This document shows, one piece after another, positions 34,711 to 45,200 of a stretch of DNA of 64,000 bases. Under the pieces are notes generated by a model that did not search any database, was not told the origin of the DNA, and worked only from the letters and a program-made list of their open reading frames with translations. The stretch is from Polynucleobacter arcticus (lineage in GTDB: Bacteria > Pseudomonadota > Gammaproteobacteria > Burkholderiales > Burkholderiaceae): assembly GCF_013307205.1 (NCBI RefSeq), contig NZ_CP028940.1, positions 789,702-853,701 on the forward strand, given 5' to 3'. The position numbers and the translations under genes are program-made. The stretch's first letter is position 1; each line of letters begins with the position of its first letter.

Positions 34711-34951
34711 GCGAACTACTCAATTCAAGAAGGATTACAAGCGTGAGTCGAGAGGAAGATATAAGACGGTCGTAGAGTCCGCTTTGATCGAGGTGGTAGG
34801 GCTGTTAGTCCTAGATCTAGAGTTGCCAGAGCGATATTTTGATCACAGCTTAGCAGGGCAATGGAAAGATTTTAGGGATTACCATATCAAGCATGACCCA
34901 GCAAGCTTGAGACTAGCAAGGATTGGTTCGCATAGCGAGTTGAGTCTATAG
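34697..34951 (+). CDS. yafQ: YafQ-like mRNA interferase, probably internally deleted
   Basis: 84 residues. The start (RRIERTTQFKKDYKRESRGRYKTVVESALIEVVGLLV), LPERYFDHSLAGQWKDFRDYHIKHD and the end GSHSEL match YafQ toxins. In the family, HIKPD is followed by a strand of the type LLIYRxxxDxL before the R-x-GSHSELF end. Here HIKHDP runs almost directly into SLRLARIGSHSELSL, so about ten residues of a core strand are missing, and the terminal Phe that helps catalysis is replaced. The active-site His and Asp of DYHIKHD and the last His are kept. Probably a weakened or dead toxin. Confidence 0.8.
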   Translation: MRRIERTTQFKKDYKRESRGRYKTVVESALIEVVGLLVLDLELPERYFDHSLAGQWKDFRDYHIKHDPASLRLARIGSHSELSL

Positions 34952-35205
34952 AGATTCTTGCCTGAGCTTATAGCTCTAAATGTATATCGCCACTCTTATT
35001 GAGGGCTCTATTTAGTATGAAGATCGTACTGATGGTGGTGCGCAGCTCCATTTCAGGCTGCCTATTGCTGGCTAAGCAGGAAGTCAATAATGGTTCGTTA
35101 TTGGCTTTAGGGCTAATGTAAATTTTTCATTCTTTGAATAAATCCATATAAAATCTCGCAATTACTTGAATTTATTGATAAAACTACCTCGGAAAAGTTT
35201 CAGAT
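34952..35205. other. Gene-free stretch before the two-partner secretion operon
   Basis: 254 bases with no supported gene. The last 80 bases are A/T-rich and likely hold the promoter of the TpsB gene. Confidence 0.3.
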
Positions 35206-36930
35206 ATGCCATTGAACTACATGCGCCGCTTGTTCCAGCTGATCACTATTTGTTCCGCGCTGTCTCCTGCGTTGAGCTTTGCACAAATTGATGCCGGCGC
35301 CTTGCAGCAGGGTCTCGAAAGACAGCTCCCAAGCCCATCTCCGTTGGCATTGCCAGAGCCAACCGAAAGAGATCCACAGCGCGCAGCTCCTACAGCTCAG
35401 AGTTCAGTGACATTTGAGGTGAAATCATTTGTATTGGAGGGTGTGAGTATTTTGCCAGCAGATACGGTTCAGGCTGTTTTGAAATCGTGGCTTGATCGTG
35501 CGGTGAGTTTTGATGACCTACAAAAAGCCTGTGATGCCGTAGTCGAGTTGTATCGCAAGAATGGATATACCGTGCAGGCTATATTGCCTCCGCAGAAAAT
35601 CGCCAATGGCGTTGTAAAGATTTTGGTGACAGAGGCGAAGCTCAGCAGCGTGTTTGTCGATACACCCAATGGCGCAACCCGTTTTAATAAAGAAACGGCC
35701 GCCGAATACATTACTTATGCCAATCCGATTGGTGAGCCTCTGAACACCAAGGCAATTGAGCGTGCCCTGATCATCCTGAATGAAACGCCTGGTGTCATGG
35801 TTTCTAGCCAGTTAGAGCCCGGTCAAAAAGATGGTGAAACTGCCTTACGTTTACAACTCACTCAGCCGCAGTGGTATCAAGGTAAGGTGGAAGCGAATAA
35901 CTACGGTAGCCGTTCAACTGGAGCCAATCAAGGCGTGATTGCATTAAGTGCCATTAACCCAACGGGTATTGGTGATTCAGCATCCGTTAATGGTATCTAC
36001 TCCGAAGGTTCGCAGTATGTGCAAGGGGCCTACTCGCTTCCAGGCTCTAAGAATGGCTTGCGTCTTGGTGTATCTGGCACTTTCTTGAACTACAAGAACG
36101 TGAGTAACTATGCAACGAGTGCCGGCGGTGGTTATGGTGATGCATGGACAACCGGTGTCAGCGCTGCCTACCCATTAGTTCGGCGGCAAGGTACAAACGT
36201 CAACGTGACCGCAAACTATGACGTCAAGAGCTATACCAATAAGAACATGCTAACTCTTTCTACTATTAGTGCCTACACCATTAATAACGGCTCTCTCGGT
36301 ATTTCTGGTAATCATTACGATAGCTTCGGTGGTGGCGGCGTGAGCGCCGGCTCAGCCAATATCGTATTGGGTAGCCTGAATATATTGAGTACTAGTACTC
36401 AGGGTTATGGTGAGTACACCCCGCAGAGCTTCACGAAATTTACCTTTGCCGGCAATCGAACGCAGCAGCTATCAGAGGACGGAACAACCACTGCATTTGT
36501 ATCCATTAGCGGACAGCTAGCCTCCGTGAACCTCAACTCCGCAGAACAAATTTATATGGGTGGTCCCTATGCCATTCGTGCCTATCCAGTAGCTCAGGGC
36601 GGAGGTTCACAGGGTGGTATTGGCACTATCGAGTTGCGCCAACAATTTCCTCAGCGCATTATTGCCAGCGTGTTTTTTGATGCTGGTGTAGTACAGCAAT
36701 ACAAAAACCCCTACACCAATTGGCAAGGTCAAACGAATGCGAATAATACCTACTCATTGATGGGTACTGGTGTGGGTTTGAAGTGGGATTGGGAAGGCTG
36801 GAACTTAGGGGCTATGGTAGCCTGGCAGGTTGGTAACAATCCTTTGTATAGCACCTCAGGACAGGCAGTCAATACCGACGGAACTACAACTAATCCCCGT
36901 GGATGGTTAACAGCGAGTTACCAGTTTTAA
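35206..36930 (+). CDS. TpsB outer-membrane transporter (ShlB/FhaC/HecB family)
   Basis: 574 residues. A signal peptide (to about residue 26) and a Pro-rich linker (residues 40-68) are followed by two POTRA domains (about 69-145, VTFEVKSFVLEGVSILPADTVQAVL, and 146-220) and a 16-strand beta-barrel. The conserved loop-6 tetrad is GGPYAIRAYPV (IRAY in place of VRGY) near residue 450, followed by FFDAGVV. It ends in an aromatic residue (TASYQF), as needed for barrel assembly. It secretes the TpsA exoprotein encoded downstream across the outer membrane. First gene of a run with a parvulin and a small periplasmic protein. Confidence 0.92.
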   Translation: MPLNYMRRLFQLITICSALSPALSFAQIDAGALQQGLERQLPSPSPLALPEPTERDPQRAAPTAQSSVTFEVKSFVLEGVSILPADTVQAVLKSWLDRAVSFDDLQKACDAVVELYRKNGYTVQAILPPQKIANGVVKILVTEAKLSSVFVDTPNGATRFNKETAAEYITYANPIGEPLNTKAIERALIILNETPGVMVSSQLEPGQKDGETALRLQLTQPQWYQGKVEANNYGSRSTGANQGVIALSAINPTGIGDSASVNGIYSEGSQYVQGAYSLPGSKNGLRLGVSGTFLNYKNVSNYATSAGGGYGDAWTTGVSAAYPLVRRQGTNVNVTANYDVKSYTNKNMLTLSTISAYTINNGSLGISGNHYDSFGGGGVSAGSANIVLGSLNILSTSTQGYGEYTPQSFTKFTFAGNRTQQLSEDGTTTAFVSISGQLASVNLNSAEQIYMGGPYAIRAYPVAQGGGSQGGIGTIELRQQFPQRIIASVFFDAGVVQQYKNPYTNWQGQTNANNTYSLMGTGVGLKWDWEGWNLGAMVAWQVGNNPLYSTSGQAVNTDGTTTNPRGWLTASYQF

Positions 36931-36965
36931 TTCTACTGAATTGATCTTTTGAGATAGGCTTACCG

Positions 36966-37817
36966 ATGCAAACGAAACACTTTCTACCTACTACATTCTT
37001 TGCATTGGTCGGCCTAGTCAGCATAGTCAGCCTCAATCCAGCGCTGGCCCAAACAAAATCTGATGCCAAAGATTCCAAGCCTGACTACGAATTTGTTGCC
37101 TCAGTCAACGGCGTAGCTATTACACAAGGCCTTCTCAATCTCAATATCCGCGCACTGGTCAATCAAGGCCAACGCGACACACCCGAGTTACGCCAGGCCA
37201 TAAAAGAAGATTTAATTAATAAAGAGTTAATTGCGCAAGAAGCAAATAAGCAAGGGCTCGCAAAGGAAATTGATTTTCCGGATCAGATCACGCAGCTCAA
37301 GCAAAATTTATTGCTCCAAGCATTCTTGGAGAATCACTTTAAGAGCAATCCCATCTCTGATGCCAAGTTACGCGAAGAATACGATCGTCAACGTAAGTTG
37401 ATGGGGGATGGCAGCAATAGTGTTCAGTACCGCATCAGTCAAATTGTGGTCGCCAATGAAACCGATGCCCTGGATCTGATCCGCCGTATTCAAAAAGGGG
37501 AGTTGTTTGGTAAATTAGCTTCGGAATACTCTATTGATACCAATTCAAAGGCACAGGGCGGGGCGCTAGGCTGGCTCATGGCTGGTCAAGTGATCCCGGC
37601 AGTAGCCAATGTTTTGCCCAGTATGGCCAAGGGTTCAATCACGGCAACTCCGGTCCAAACGCCGGTAGGTTGGGTCATTCTCAAGCTGGACGATAAGCGC
37701 AACTTTAAGATTCCTACCTTTGAAGAATCTAAGCCCCAGTTAAGACAGGCTTTAGTTCAGCAATACTTAGCTGAGGTGGTTAAAGGCCTCAGAAGTAATG
37801 CCAAGATTGTCCAGTGA
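36966..37817 (+). CDS. Periplasmic parvulin-type peptidyl-prolyl isomerase (PpiC/SurA-like)
   Basis: 283 residues. A signal peptide to about residue 29 is followed by an N-terminal chaperone helix region (VASVNGVAITQGLLNLNIRALVNQG), a linker, a parvulin domain (QYRISQIVVANETDALDLIRRIQKGELFGKLASEYSIDTNSKAQGGALGWLMAGQVIPAVANVL, about 160-255) and a C-terminal helix. Its size and architecture resemble Par27 of Bordetella, a periplasmic chaperone that assists FHA secretion. Its place between tpsB and tpsA suggests it keeps the giant exoprotein unfolded. The stop overlaps the next gene. Confidence 0.87.
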   Translation: MQTKHFLPTTFFALVGLVSIVSLNPALAQTKSDAKDSKPDYEFVASVNGVAITQGLLNLNIRALVNQGQRDTPELRQAIKEDLINKELIAQEANKQGLAKEIDFPDQITQLKQNLLLQAFLENHFKSNPISDAKLREEYDRQRKLMGDGSNSVQYRISQIVVANETDALDLIRRIQKGELFGKLASEYSIDTNSKAQGGALGWLMAGQVIPAVANVLPSMAKGSITATPVQTPVGWVILKLDDKRNFKIPTFEESKPQLRQALVQQYLAEVVKGLRSNAKIVQ

Positions 37818-38344
37818 AGCCTATTAAAAGCCTCCTGCTCGCCTGCATTCTGCTGATATCTTTGTCAGCCCATGCTGAGAAGCTGCTATCTCAGAACTGG
37901 GTTGTGGACCTCAACGGTCAAACCAATGAGGCTCATACCGCAAACGACTCCAAATCCACCTTTGGCGTCTTCTGCTCTGGTGAAAAGTGCCTTTTTTACC
38001 TCCAGCAGGGTCTCAAATGCGACCCAGGCACCAAATACTCCGTTTTGATGAATAGTCAGGCTGTTTCAACCGCCTTAAGCATGGAATGTACCCTGATTGG
38101 GGGCAACTTATTCCAGATCCTGGACCCCTTTGAGGCGGTTTTAAGGGCCACCCAAGCCGGGGAAATGATCGGATTTGCGGTTGCCCTCCAGTCGGGTGCT
38201 TTTGCCGTCAATCGCTTCAGTTTGGCAGGGGCAAAACCCGCCATTGAGAGGGCACTTTTGGAGGCTGCCAAAAGCAAATTTTTAGACCCAAAAACACCCC
38301 AAATAAACACACCAAAATCCGCTCCAAAAGCCACTCAAATTTAA
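37814..38344 (+). CDS. Periplasmic protein of unknown function in the secretion operon
   Basis: 176 residues beginning at a GTG that overlaps the parvulin stop (GTGA). It has a signal peptide (MKPIKSLLLACILLISLSAHA) and a mature domain of about 125 residues with four cysteines (FCSGEKCLFYLQQGLKCDP and SMECTLIGG), probably two disulfides. It ends in a Lys/Pro/Thr-rich tail. No family recognised. Translational coupling to the parvulin and the location before tpsA suggest an accessory role in secretion of the exoprotein. Confidence 0.7.
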   Translation: MKPIKSLLLACILLISLSAHAEKLLSQNWVVDLNGQTNEAHTANDSKSTFGVFCSGEKCLFYLQQGLKCDPGTKYSVLMNSQAVSTALSMECTLIGGNLFQILDPFEAVLRATQAGEMIGFAVALQSGAFAVNRFSLAGAKPAIERALLEAAKSKFLDPKTPQINTPKSAPKATQI

Positions 38345-39215
38345 TGTGATTGTGTAGTGCATCTCGTGATTGATTGCGGCAATTTATTGCGGCGATCAAC
38401 ACACTCAAAAGATAAAACATCATCCTTCAGATAACCACATTGCATGATGATGTAATCCATAGTTAATGCAATGGATGAACTTAAGATGAATTTTTTTACT
38501 CCTACTTCATGCATTACATGAAGTTGAAAATTAGAAAAAATAAGTCATTACGCAAGCGACTTTTTATAACAAAGCATACTCATATTGAAGATCAAGCCAA
38601 CAAAAAATCCTGGCAAAAAACAGTAGCAATAGACCAGATCATGACATCCCTCATGCACCAAAAACGAGCCTATTTTTCACTCGAAAAAATGAGAAAACAT
38701 TTGGAGAGTTCAGTTAAAAAAATGAGAACATTTAGCGTCGATATCAAAGACAAAAAATAGATCTTGGGGTGAAAAAAAAGACGAAAAATAAGTCAATATT
38801 TTGATAAAAGTAATATCAACTTTTTAATGCAGATACGCAATATTTTTTCCCAAATTTTGTAAATAAACCCATCGAAAAAATCAGCATTTTTTTAGCTCAA
38901 ATGAGAAGAAAAATTCATCAAAAAATGAGCCGATTTGAGTCCATTTTGAGCCCCAAAATGACAGATACAGCAGCGCCAGTTCTGGCATAAAAACGCTAAA
39001 AATACCCAAGATCAGATAGGGTAAAGCCACACTGGTTTAAAGGGGTATCTCTAAACCCTTGTATCTAAAGGCTCTGATTTGCACCTCATAGAGCGCTAAA
39101 AGATGGCTGGCAGTTGGACGCTTTTTTGAATAAACTATCTGTCGTTGAGCTATATATCTATTGGCTTACAGGGATATATCAGCAGTAAACACAATAACAA
39201 TTTTGAGTAACTATT
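38345..39215 (+). promoter_or_regulatory. Long A/T-rich leader/promoter region of the giant exoprotein gene
   Basis: 871 bases without a convincing gene. It contains inverted repeats ATTGCAT...ATGCAAT (about 38442-38473) and ACTTCATG-CATTA-CATGAAGT (38504-38524). Several TACCC/GGGTA and GGTTTA/TAAACC pairings lie near 39010-39060. A Lys-rich 83-residue reading at 38509-38760 (KLKIRKNKSLRKRLF...) starts inside the second repeat, has no ribosome site and looks like a product of A-rich DNA; I do not call it a gene. Repeated words of the AAAAATGAG type occur at 38680-38935. Confidence 0.4.
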
Positions 39216-42200
39216 TTGCTCTCACGAGCAGGCAACAAAGATGTAATTTTTTTGAAAAATTCTGTAGCAAAAATTCTCGATCAATTTGCATTTTCGTTTG
39301 CAAAAACGAAGGGGATTTTTGTCGTCAAAAAATCACGAATCATTGCTGGATTGCTGGTGCTCAGTCAATGTAATTTTGCGATCTCGCAAACCGCAGTTAA
39401 TGCACTCCCAACTGGTGGAAATGTAGTCGCTGGAAGCGCAACAATTTCACAAACACAAACAGCCAATTCTGAGACGATGAACATCAACCAAACTTCACAG
39501 CGTGCCGTTGTGAATTGGGATAGTTTTAACGTTGGCAAAAATGCCCAGGTCAATTTCAATCAACCGAATGCACAAGCAGTTACTCTTAATCGCGTGACAA
39601 GTGCAAGCGCATCGATGATTGATGGCGCAGTGCGGGCAAATGGACAAGTTGTACTAGTGAATCCAAACGGTGTGACCTTTGGTAAGGGTGCCGACATCAA
39701 TGCAGCTGCTGTAGTAGCTACCACCATGAACATCGCAAACAAAGATTTCATGGATGGAAAATCGACCTATAAAGGCAATGGAAAAGGGGCGGTCGTAAAC
39801 GAGGGAAAAATCAGCGTAAATGACCCTAACGGATACATCGCTCTTTTAGCCCCAGAAGTTCGCAATGAAGGTTACCTTTTGGCCAAAAAGGGACCCAATA
39901 ATGGGGTAGCTTTAGCTGCTGGTGAGCAAATTACCCTCGATTTCCGGGGTGATCAGCTGATTTCAGTCAATGTGGACAAGGCAACCTACGGTGCCCTGAT
40001 CGAAAATAAGCGGGTTATCGAGGTTTCAGGGGGTCTGATTGTGGTGGCCGCCGGATCTGCGAACCAGCTCATGGGCTCCGTGATTAAGAACACAGGCCGC
40101 ATTTCAGCGTCTACCATGGTGAACAACGGTGGGGTGATCGAATTGGTTGCTGCCAACGTGACCCAGGCCGGTACAGTGGCTGCAAATGGCAAGGGAGCCA
40201 ATTTCAAGGGTGGTCAAGTCAATATCGTGGGTGAGAACATCACTTTGGCCCAAGACTCCAAAACTACAGCTACCGGTAAAGCGGGTGGTGGCAATATTGA
40301 GATTGGCCTAGGTAGAACTCAGGCCACTAATGTAAATCAAGCGCCAGTTCAGGCTGTTGCTCTAGCCGCTGCTCCATTGGCTGCAGCAACTACTATGGAA
40401 GATCGTCAAGTTGCCATCAAGCAGGTAGCTGCTGTTGCAAGTGAAGTTAAGCAATTAGCAAAAACAGCCACTGTTGAAGCCAATGCAAAAGTAAATACAT
40501 CCGCAACACAAAATGGTGATGCCGGAAACATTGCGATTTGGTCAGAAGTAAAAACTACGGTTAATGGAATTCTGAAAGCAGTAGGCGGAGCACTTGGTGG
40601 TAATGGTGGCTTTATCGAAACCAGCTCTAAAGGAAGTGTTGTTCTTGGTAAGCAATTTACGGTGGATACCAGTGCAACAAATAAAAATACTGGCAAGTCT
40701 GGATTGTGGTTCTTAGACCCAATTGATTTAGTTATTGACTCCGGTGCTGCGAATGTGATTTCTGCTGCGCTCTCACGTAACAACGTCACGATTGAAGTCA
40801 ATGGCAATGTCTGCCCAAGCCTTGGTGGCTGTACGCAGAACGGTAGTGGCAGCTTGACGATTGCTAGTGGCGCTGACATCTTGAAGCAGGGCAATACACT
40901 CACCACATTGAAATTAAATTCCTCTGGAATATTTAATCTCAACGCCAATATTTCTGGTGAAAACTTAAACGTCATCATCAACAGTTCAGTTGCATTTTTA
41001 AACGTTGGTACAACGATTAGCGCATCGCAAGTAACAGTACAAGCGCAAACAATTTATGCGAACGGCACGATCAATGCTTATGGTGTGAGTGGTGTATCAA
41101 CACCATTAGGTGCAGCGATCCAATTGCTTGCACAAGCTCTCTATGTTTCTGGAAGATTGAATGTTGCAAGTAACGTAAATACAAGCAACAACACAAACAC
41201 GAGCACAAATACAAACAGCAACACCAACACAAACAGCAACACAATTACCTATAACGGTAGTGTGATTCGTGAAGAAGACTTGCCTGCGTTCTTAACTGCA
41301 CAAAATAATGCAAGTAACAACGCAAACAACGCAAACAACGTAAACAGCACAACAAATGCACTCGATGTAGTGTATTCAAGTACTGCTGCGAACGATGCAG
41401 TAGCAAACCGCATCAATACACAGACTAATGTCATCTATTTGAATGCAGTAAATGACATCACTCTCTACAGCACTGCAGAAATCAAGGCAAATGGCACCAC
41501 TGGTGGCTATGTCAACATCACTGCACAAGCCTTTAACGCACAAAGTGGTTCACTCATACAAGCCAACGGCAACAACGGCCCCGGTGGAGTTATCAACATA
41601 ACAACTAGTGATGTACACCTCTCAGGAGCGATCAGCGCCAATGGCGCAAACGGTGGCTCTTTTGCGCTTTCTGCCCAAAACGCCCAAATTGATGCTCAAG
41701 CAGTCGTTCAGACCAATGGCTCGAATGGCCCTGGAGGCACCATATCTATTGATGTTTCACAAAATATTGATTTTGTCAATAGTGGTTTATACGCAAATGG
41801 CAGCACAGACGGCGGAAGCATCCGCATCCTCAGTCGTGCTGGCAATTTAAGTCTCTTTGATTCATTAATTCAGACCAACGGCTCAAACGGCCGCGGCGGC
41901 AGTATTGGAATTTCAGCTTTCAATCAAACCATTCTCAGTAATACATCAGTTGAAGCGAGTGGCTTTATTAAAGGTGGCACCATATTAATCGGCAATGATG
42001 CGGAACATGGCACATTGCCTTTTTCTATTTATACGAGCATCGATTCTTTAAGCAGTATTTCTGCAGTGTCAACAAACACCAGTGCCTTATCAAGCGGCGG
42101 CTTCATTGAAACCTCCGGTCAAGCTATTAATCTACTTTCAAGTGTTAATGCAGGAAGGGGTGGGATGTGGTTGATTGATCCAAATGACATCATTATCGGC

Positions 42201-45200
42201 TCAGGCGCAACTTCTGGCGGATCATTGCCTAACTTTACGGCAGGTGCTAGTAGTTCGGTAGTGAATGCTTCAGCCATTTCTACTGCATTAAATGGGAATA
42301 ACAATGTAACGATTAGAACCGCCGATGGTTATATCAAAATCGAGGCAAATATCGTAGCAAATTCCGATGCCAGCCTGACCATTTCTGCTCAAGACTATGT
42401 TTGGATCGCATCCGATGTAAAGATCTGGCTTAACTCAACTAGCTCTACAGCGACAGGCACATACTCTCGGACCAATAGTCTTGGCAGTCTTATCATCGGT
42501 GGACCTTCCGTGAGTACTTTGGTTAATATTAATACGGGTGCTGTCAACTCCGAATGGAAAACTAACTCTGCATTCTATGCGAACGGTGGTGCAGCTACAA
42601 ATGCCAGCGATGCCTTAGCCGGAGTATTCGTCGGTAATGGTGGAGTAGCTGAACTACAAGTTGGTCTTGGTAGCGTCGTTTTGGCGGGGGCAAACTACTC
42701 CACTGCTTCTGGTTGCGGCTTTGCAGGCACGTCATGTAGCTCCAATAATCAAAATATGGGAGTGATTGTTTTTTCTGGCTCTACGATAAGCGGTAAAAAT
42801 GTTTATTTGCTTGCACAATCCTCAGGTACTACTGCCACCCAAATCGGGTATGGTTCGAGTGCATCTTCAGTATTGACGGCTACTGAACGAATTAGTGTCT
42901 ATTCAACATCCGCAAGTGCAAATACAAGTGGCGGCTACTACTCGTATGGAGTATTTACCAATGGCTCTACTTGGAATGCGCCGACAATTAGTATTGCTGG
43001 TTACGCTCTAAATGGCAGCTTATACCAATCAGGTGTTGCACTTGGCTGGTATAACACTTCGGGTGCAAGTGCCAATACATTCACTACAGATAATTTTTTA
43101 CTAACAACAGACAGATTAACTCTTGGGTCAACAGCAACTACAGTTTCATGTCGCAGCGCATGTAGTGCTTTTAACTTATCTGTTTCAACTGCAACCACAA
43201 CTGGTACAACACAATTCCAGGTTTATAACAATTTGAATTCACCTGTTGATGGAATTTCAGGGTTATTTGGCTTTAATAAACTTACCTTGCCATCAATGAC
43301 TTCAGGAGCTCCCTACAAATCGTACTCAGCAACACAGCCAGGGGATATAACAATTAGTTCCGCCGTTTACGCCAGCACGATTTTATTAACAACCATCGGC
43401 CAAATGAATATCAATGCAAATCTAATTGCAAGCGCATCTACTGGCACAGTGAATATTAGTGCTGGAAATTTTAATGCGTCTAATCCAACTATTACAGCTA
43501 CTAACATCAATATTATTGAAACCAGTGTGACATCTTTAGTAAATTTGAATACCAATTGGATAAACGGAACCATAAATCTTAATAACAATGGCAGCTTGCA
43601 ATTAACCACTCCAGCCAATTCTTATTTTGCTTTGACAGCAAATATTGCCGGTACTGGCGGAACAACTGCTGCAACAGTTACGTTGACATCTTCAAATGCT
43701 GGTGCAATTCAGTTTGGAGGCACTAATACCTATACTGGCGTAACCACAATCAATGGGGGAACGTATGTAAATGCGTACAATGGGTGCGCACTAAATGCTG
43801 TATGCACTACTAAAAGTTATTTTTTAGTAAATGATGGCGGAATATTTCAATATGTAGGCAATAGTTATTTCCATGTTAATACTGCATCAGACCATGTAAT
43901 TACTGCTAATACAGGTAGTACTATTGATTTAAATGGTATTTCTGTTACGGATAGTGGTTCTCGTTATTATGGCGTGAAGCTCAATGGCGGAACCCTAACC
44001 AATACATCAGCAACTGCAGCGGTTTTAAATAACACTTACAGTAACGCATTCTTATTTAGTAGTGATTCTGCAATCGGTGGCAGCAATGGAAATATCACTA
44101 TTCAAGGCCCAATATCTGGTTCGGGCGGCCTTACAAAAACTGGTTCAAATACTGTTACTCTTTCAGCAGTTAACACCTACTCCGGTGGTACACGGATTAA
44201 CGCCGGAACGCTAAATGCAGGCTCTTCTGGTGCGCTTGGTAGTACAGGCACCATTACTTTTGGCGGCGGCACATTGCAGTACAGCGCAAGCAATACTACG
44301 GATTACTCAAGCCGCTTTAGTACCGCAAACTTTCAAACATTCAGTATTGATACAAATGGCCAGTCAGTCACTTTGGGTGGCTCCATTCAAAGTGCTGGTG
44401 GTAGTTTGACTAAGTCAGGATCTGGCACATTAATCCTAAGCGGTGCAAATACCTATGGAGACGGTAGTGGTACAGCAGTGAATGGCGGTGTTTTGCAAGT
44501 CAGTAGCGATGGCAATTTAGGTGGTAGCGGTAACGTTAGCTTGAATAATGGCGGGACTTTAATAGCCACATCATCATTTTCAACTGCTCGTTTCTTTGTG
44601 ATACTCGGTAGCGGAAATGTAATTAACGTCGCAAGCGGCTCAACCTTAACGATGACTGGCATTGTTTTCAATGGCATTGGTACCTCAACACTGAACATTG
44701 GTGGCACAGCTACCGGCGGTGTTTATACGGGAACGCTTGCCTATTACCTCAGCAATAGTTCGTTGAATAACTTAAATATCTATGCCGGTACTGTTTCTAT
44801 TGATAGCAACAACTCTGCACTAAGTGGCACATTATCTCTATATGCCGGCACATTGCTGGCAAGCTCTACATTTACGAGTACTAGTGCCATTTCAGCGGCT
44901 GGTGGAACCATCTCGGCTGCAGCGGGCACAACACTCACCTTGAGCAATGCCATCAGTGGTGCTGGCGGTATCAATATAGGTGACTCTACTAATACTGGTA
45001 CGGTAGCGCTTTCTAGCACTTCGAATGTATTTACTGGTGGTATGAATGTTAACTATGCAACTTTAAGTGTTGGTGCGCAAACCAATGTACCAAGTACTAA
45101 CATTATCACGCTCACCAATGGTGCGACTCTTTTAGCTACCGCTACCACTACCCTTGCTAATAACATCGTGCTGGGAACGGGTGGTGGAGTAATTGCAGTC

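Noticed and set aside
38509..38760. Lys-rich 83-residue reading upstream of the exoprotein gene
   Set aside because: Composition follows A-rich DNA, no ribosome site, start lies in an inverted repeat. Left as part of the leader region.
39000..39180. A possible GEMM-type (c-di-GMP) riboswitch before the exoprotein
   Set aside because: There are GGG-AAA-GCC-like words, but the conserved two-stem order and tetraloop/receptor parts cannot be aligned.
41164..41358. Short repeated AACAC/AACAG units suggestive of a CRISPR-like or satellite array
   Set aside because: Units are in frame, unequal, without spacers, and code for an Asn/Thr linker. No CRISPR array was seen anywhere in the window.
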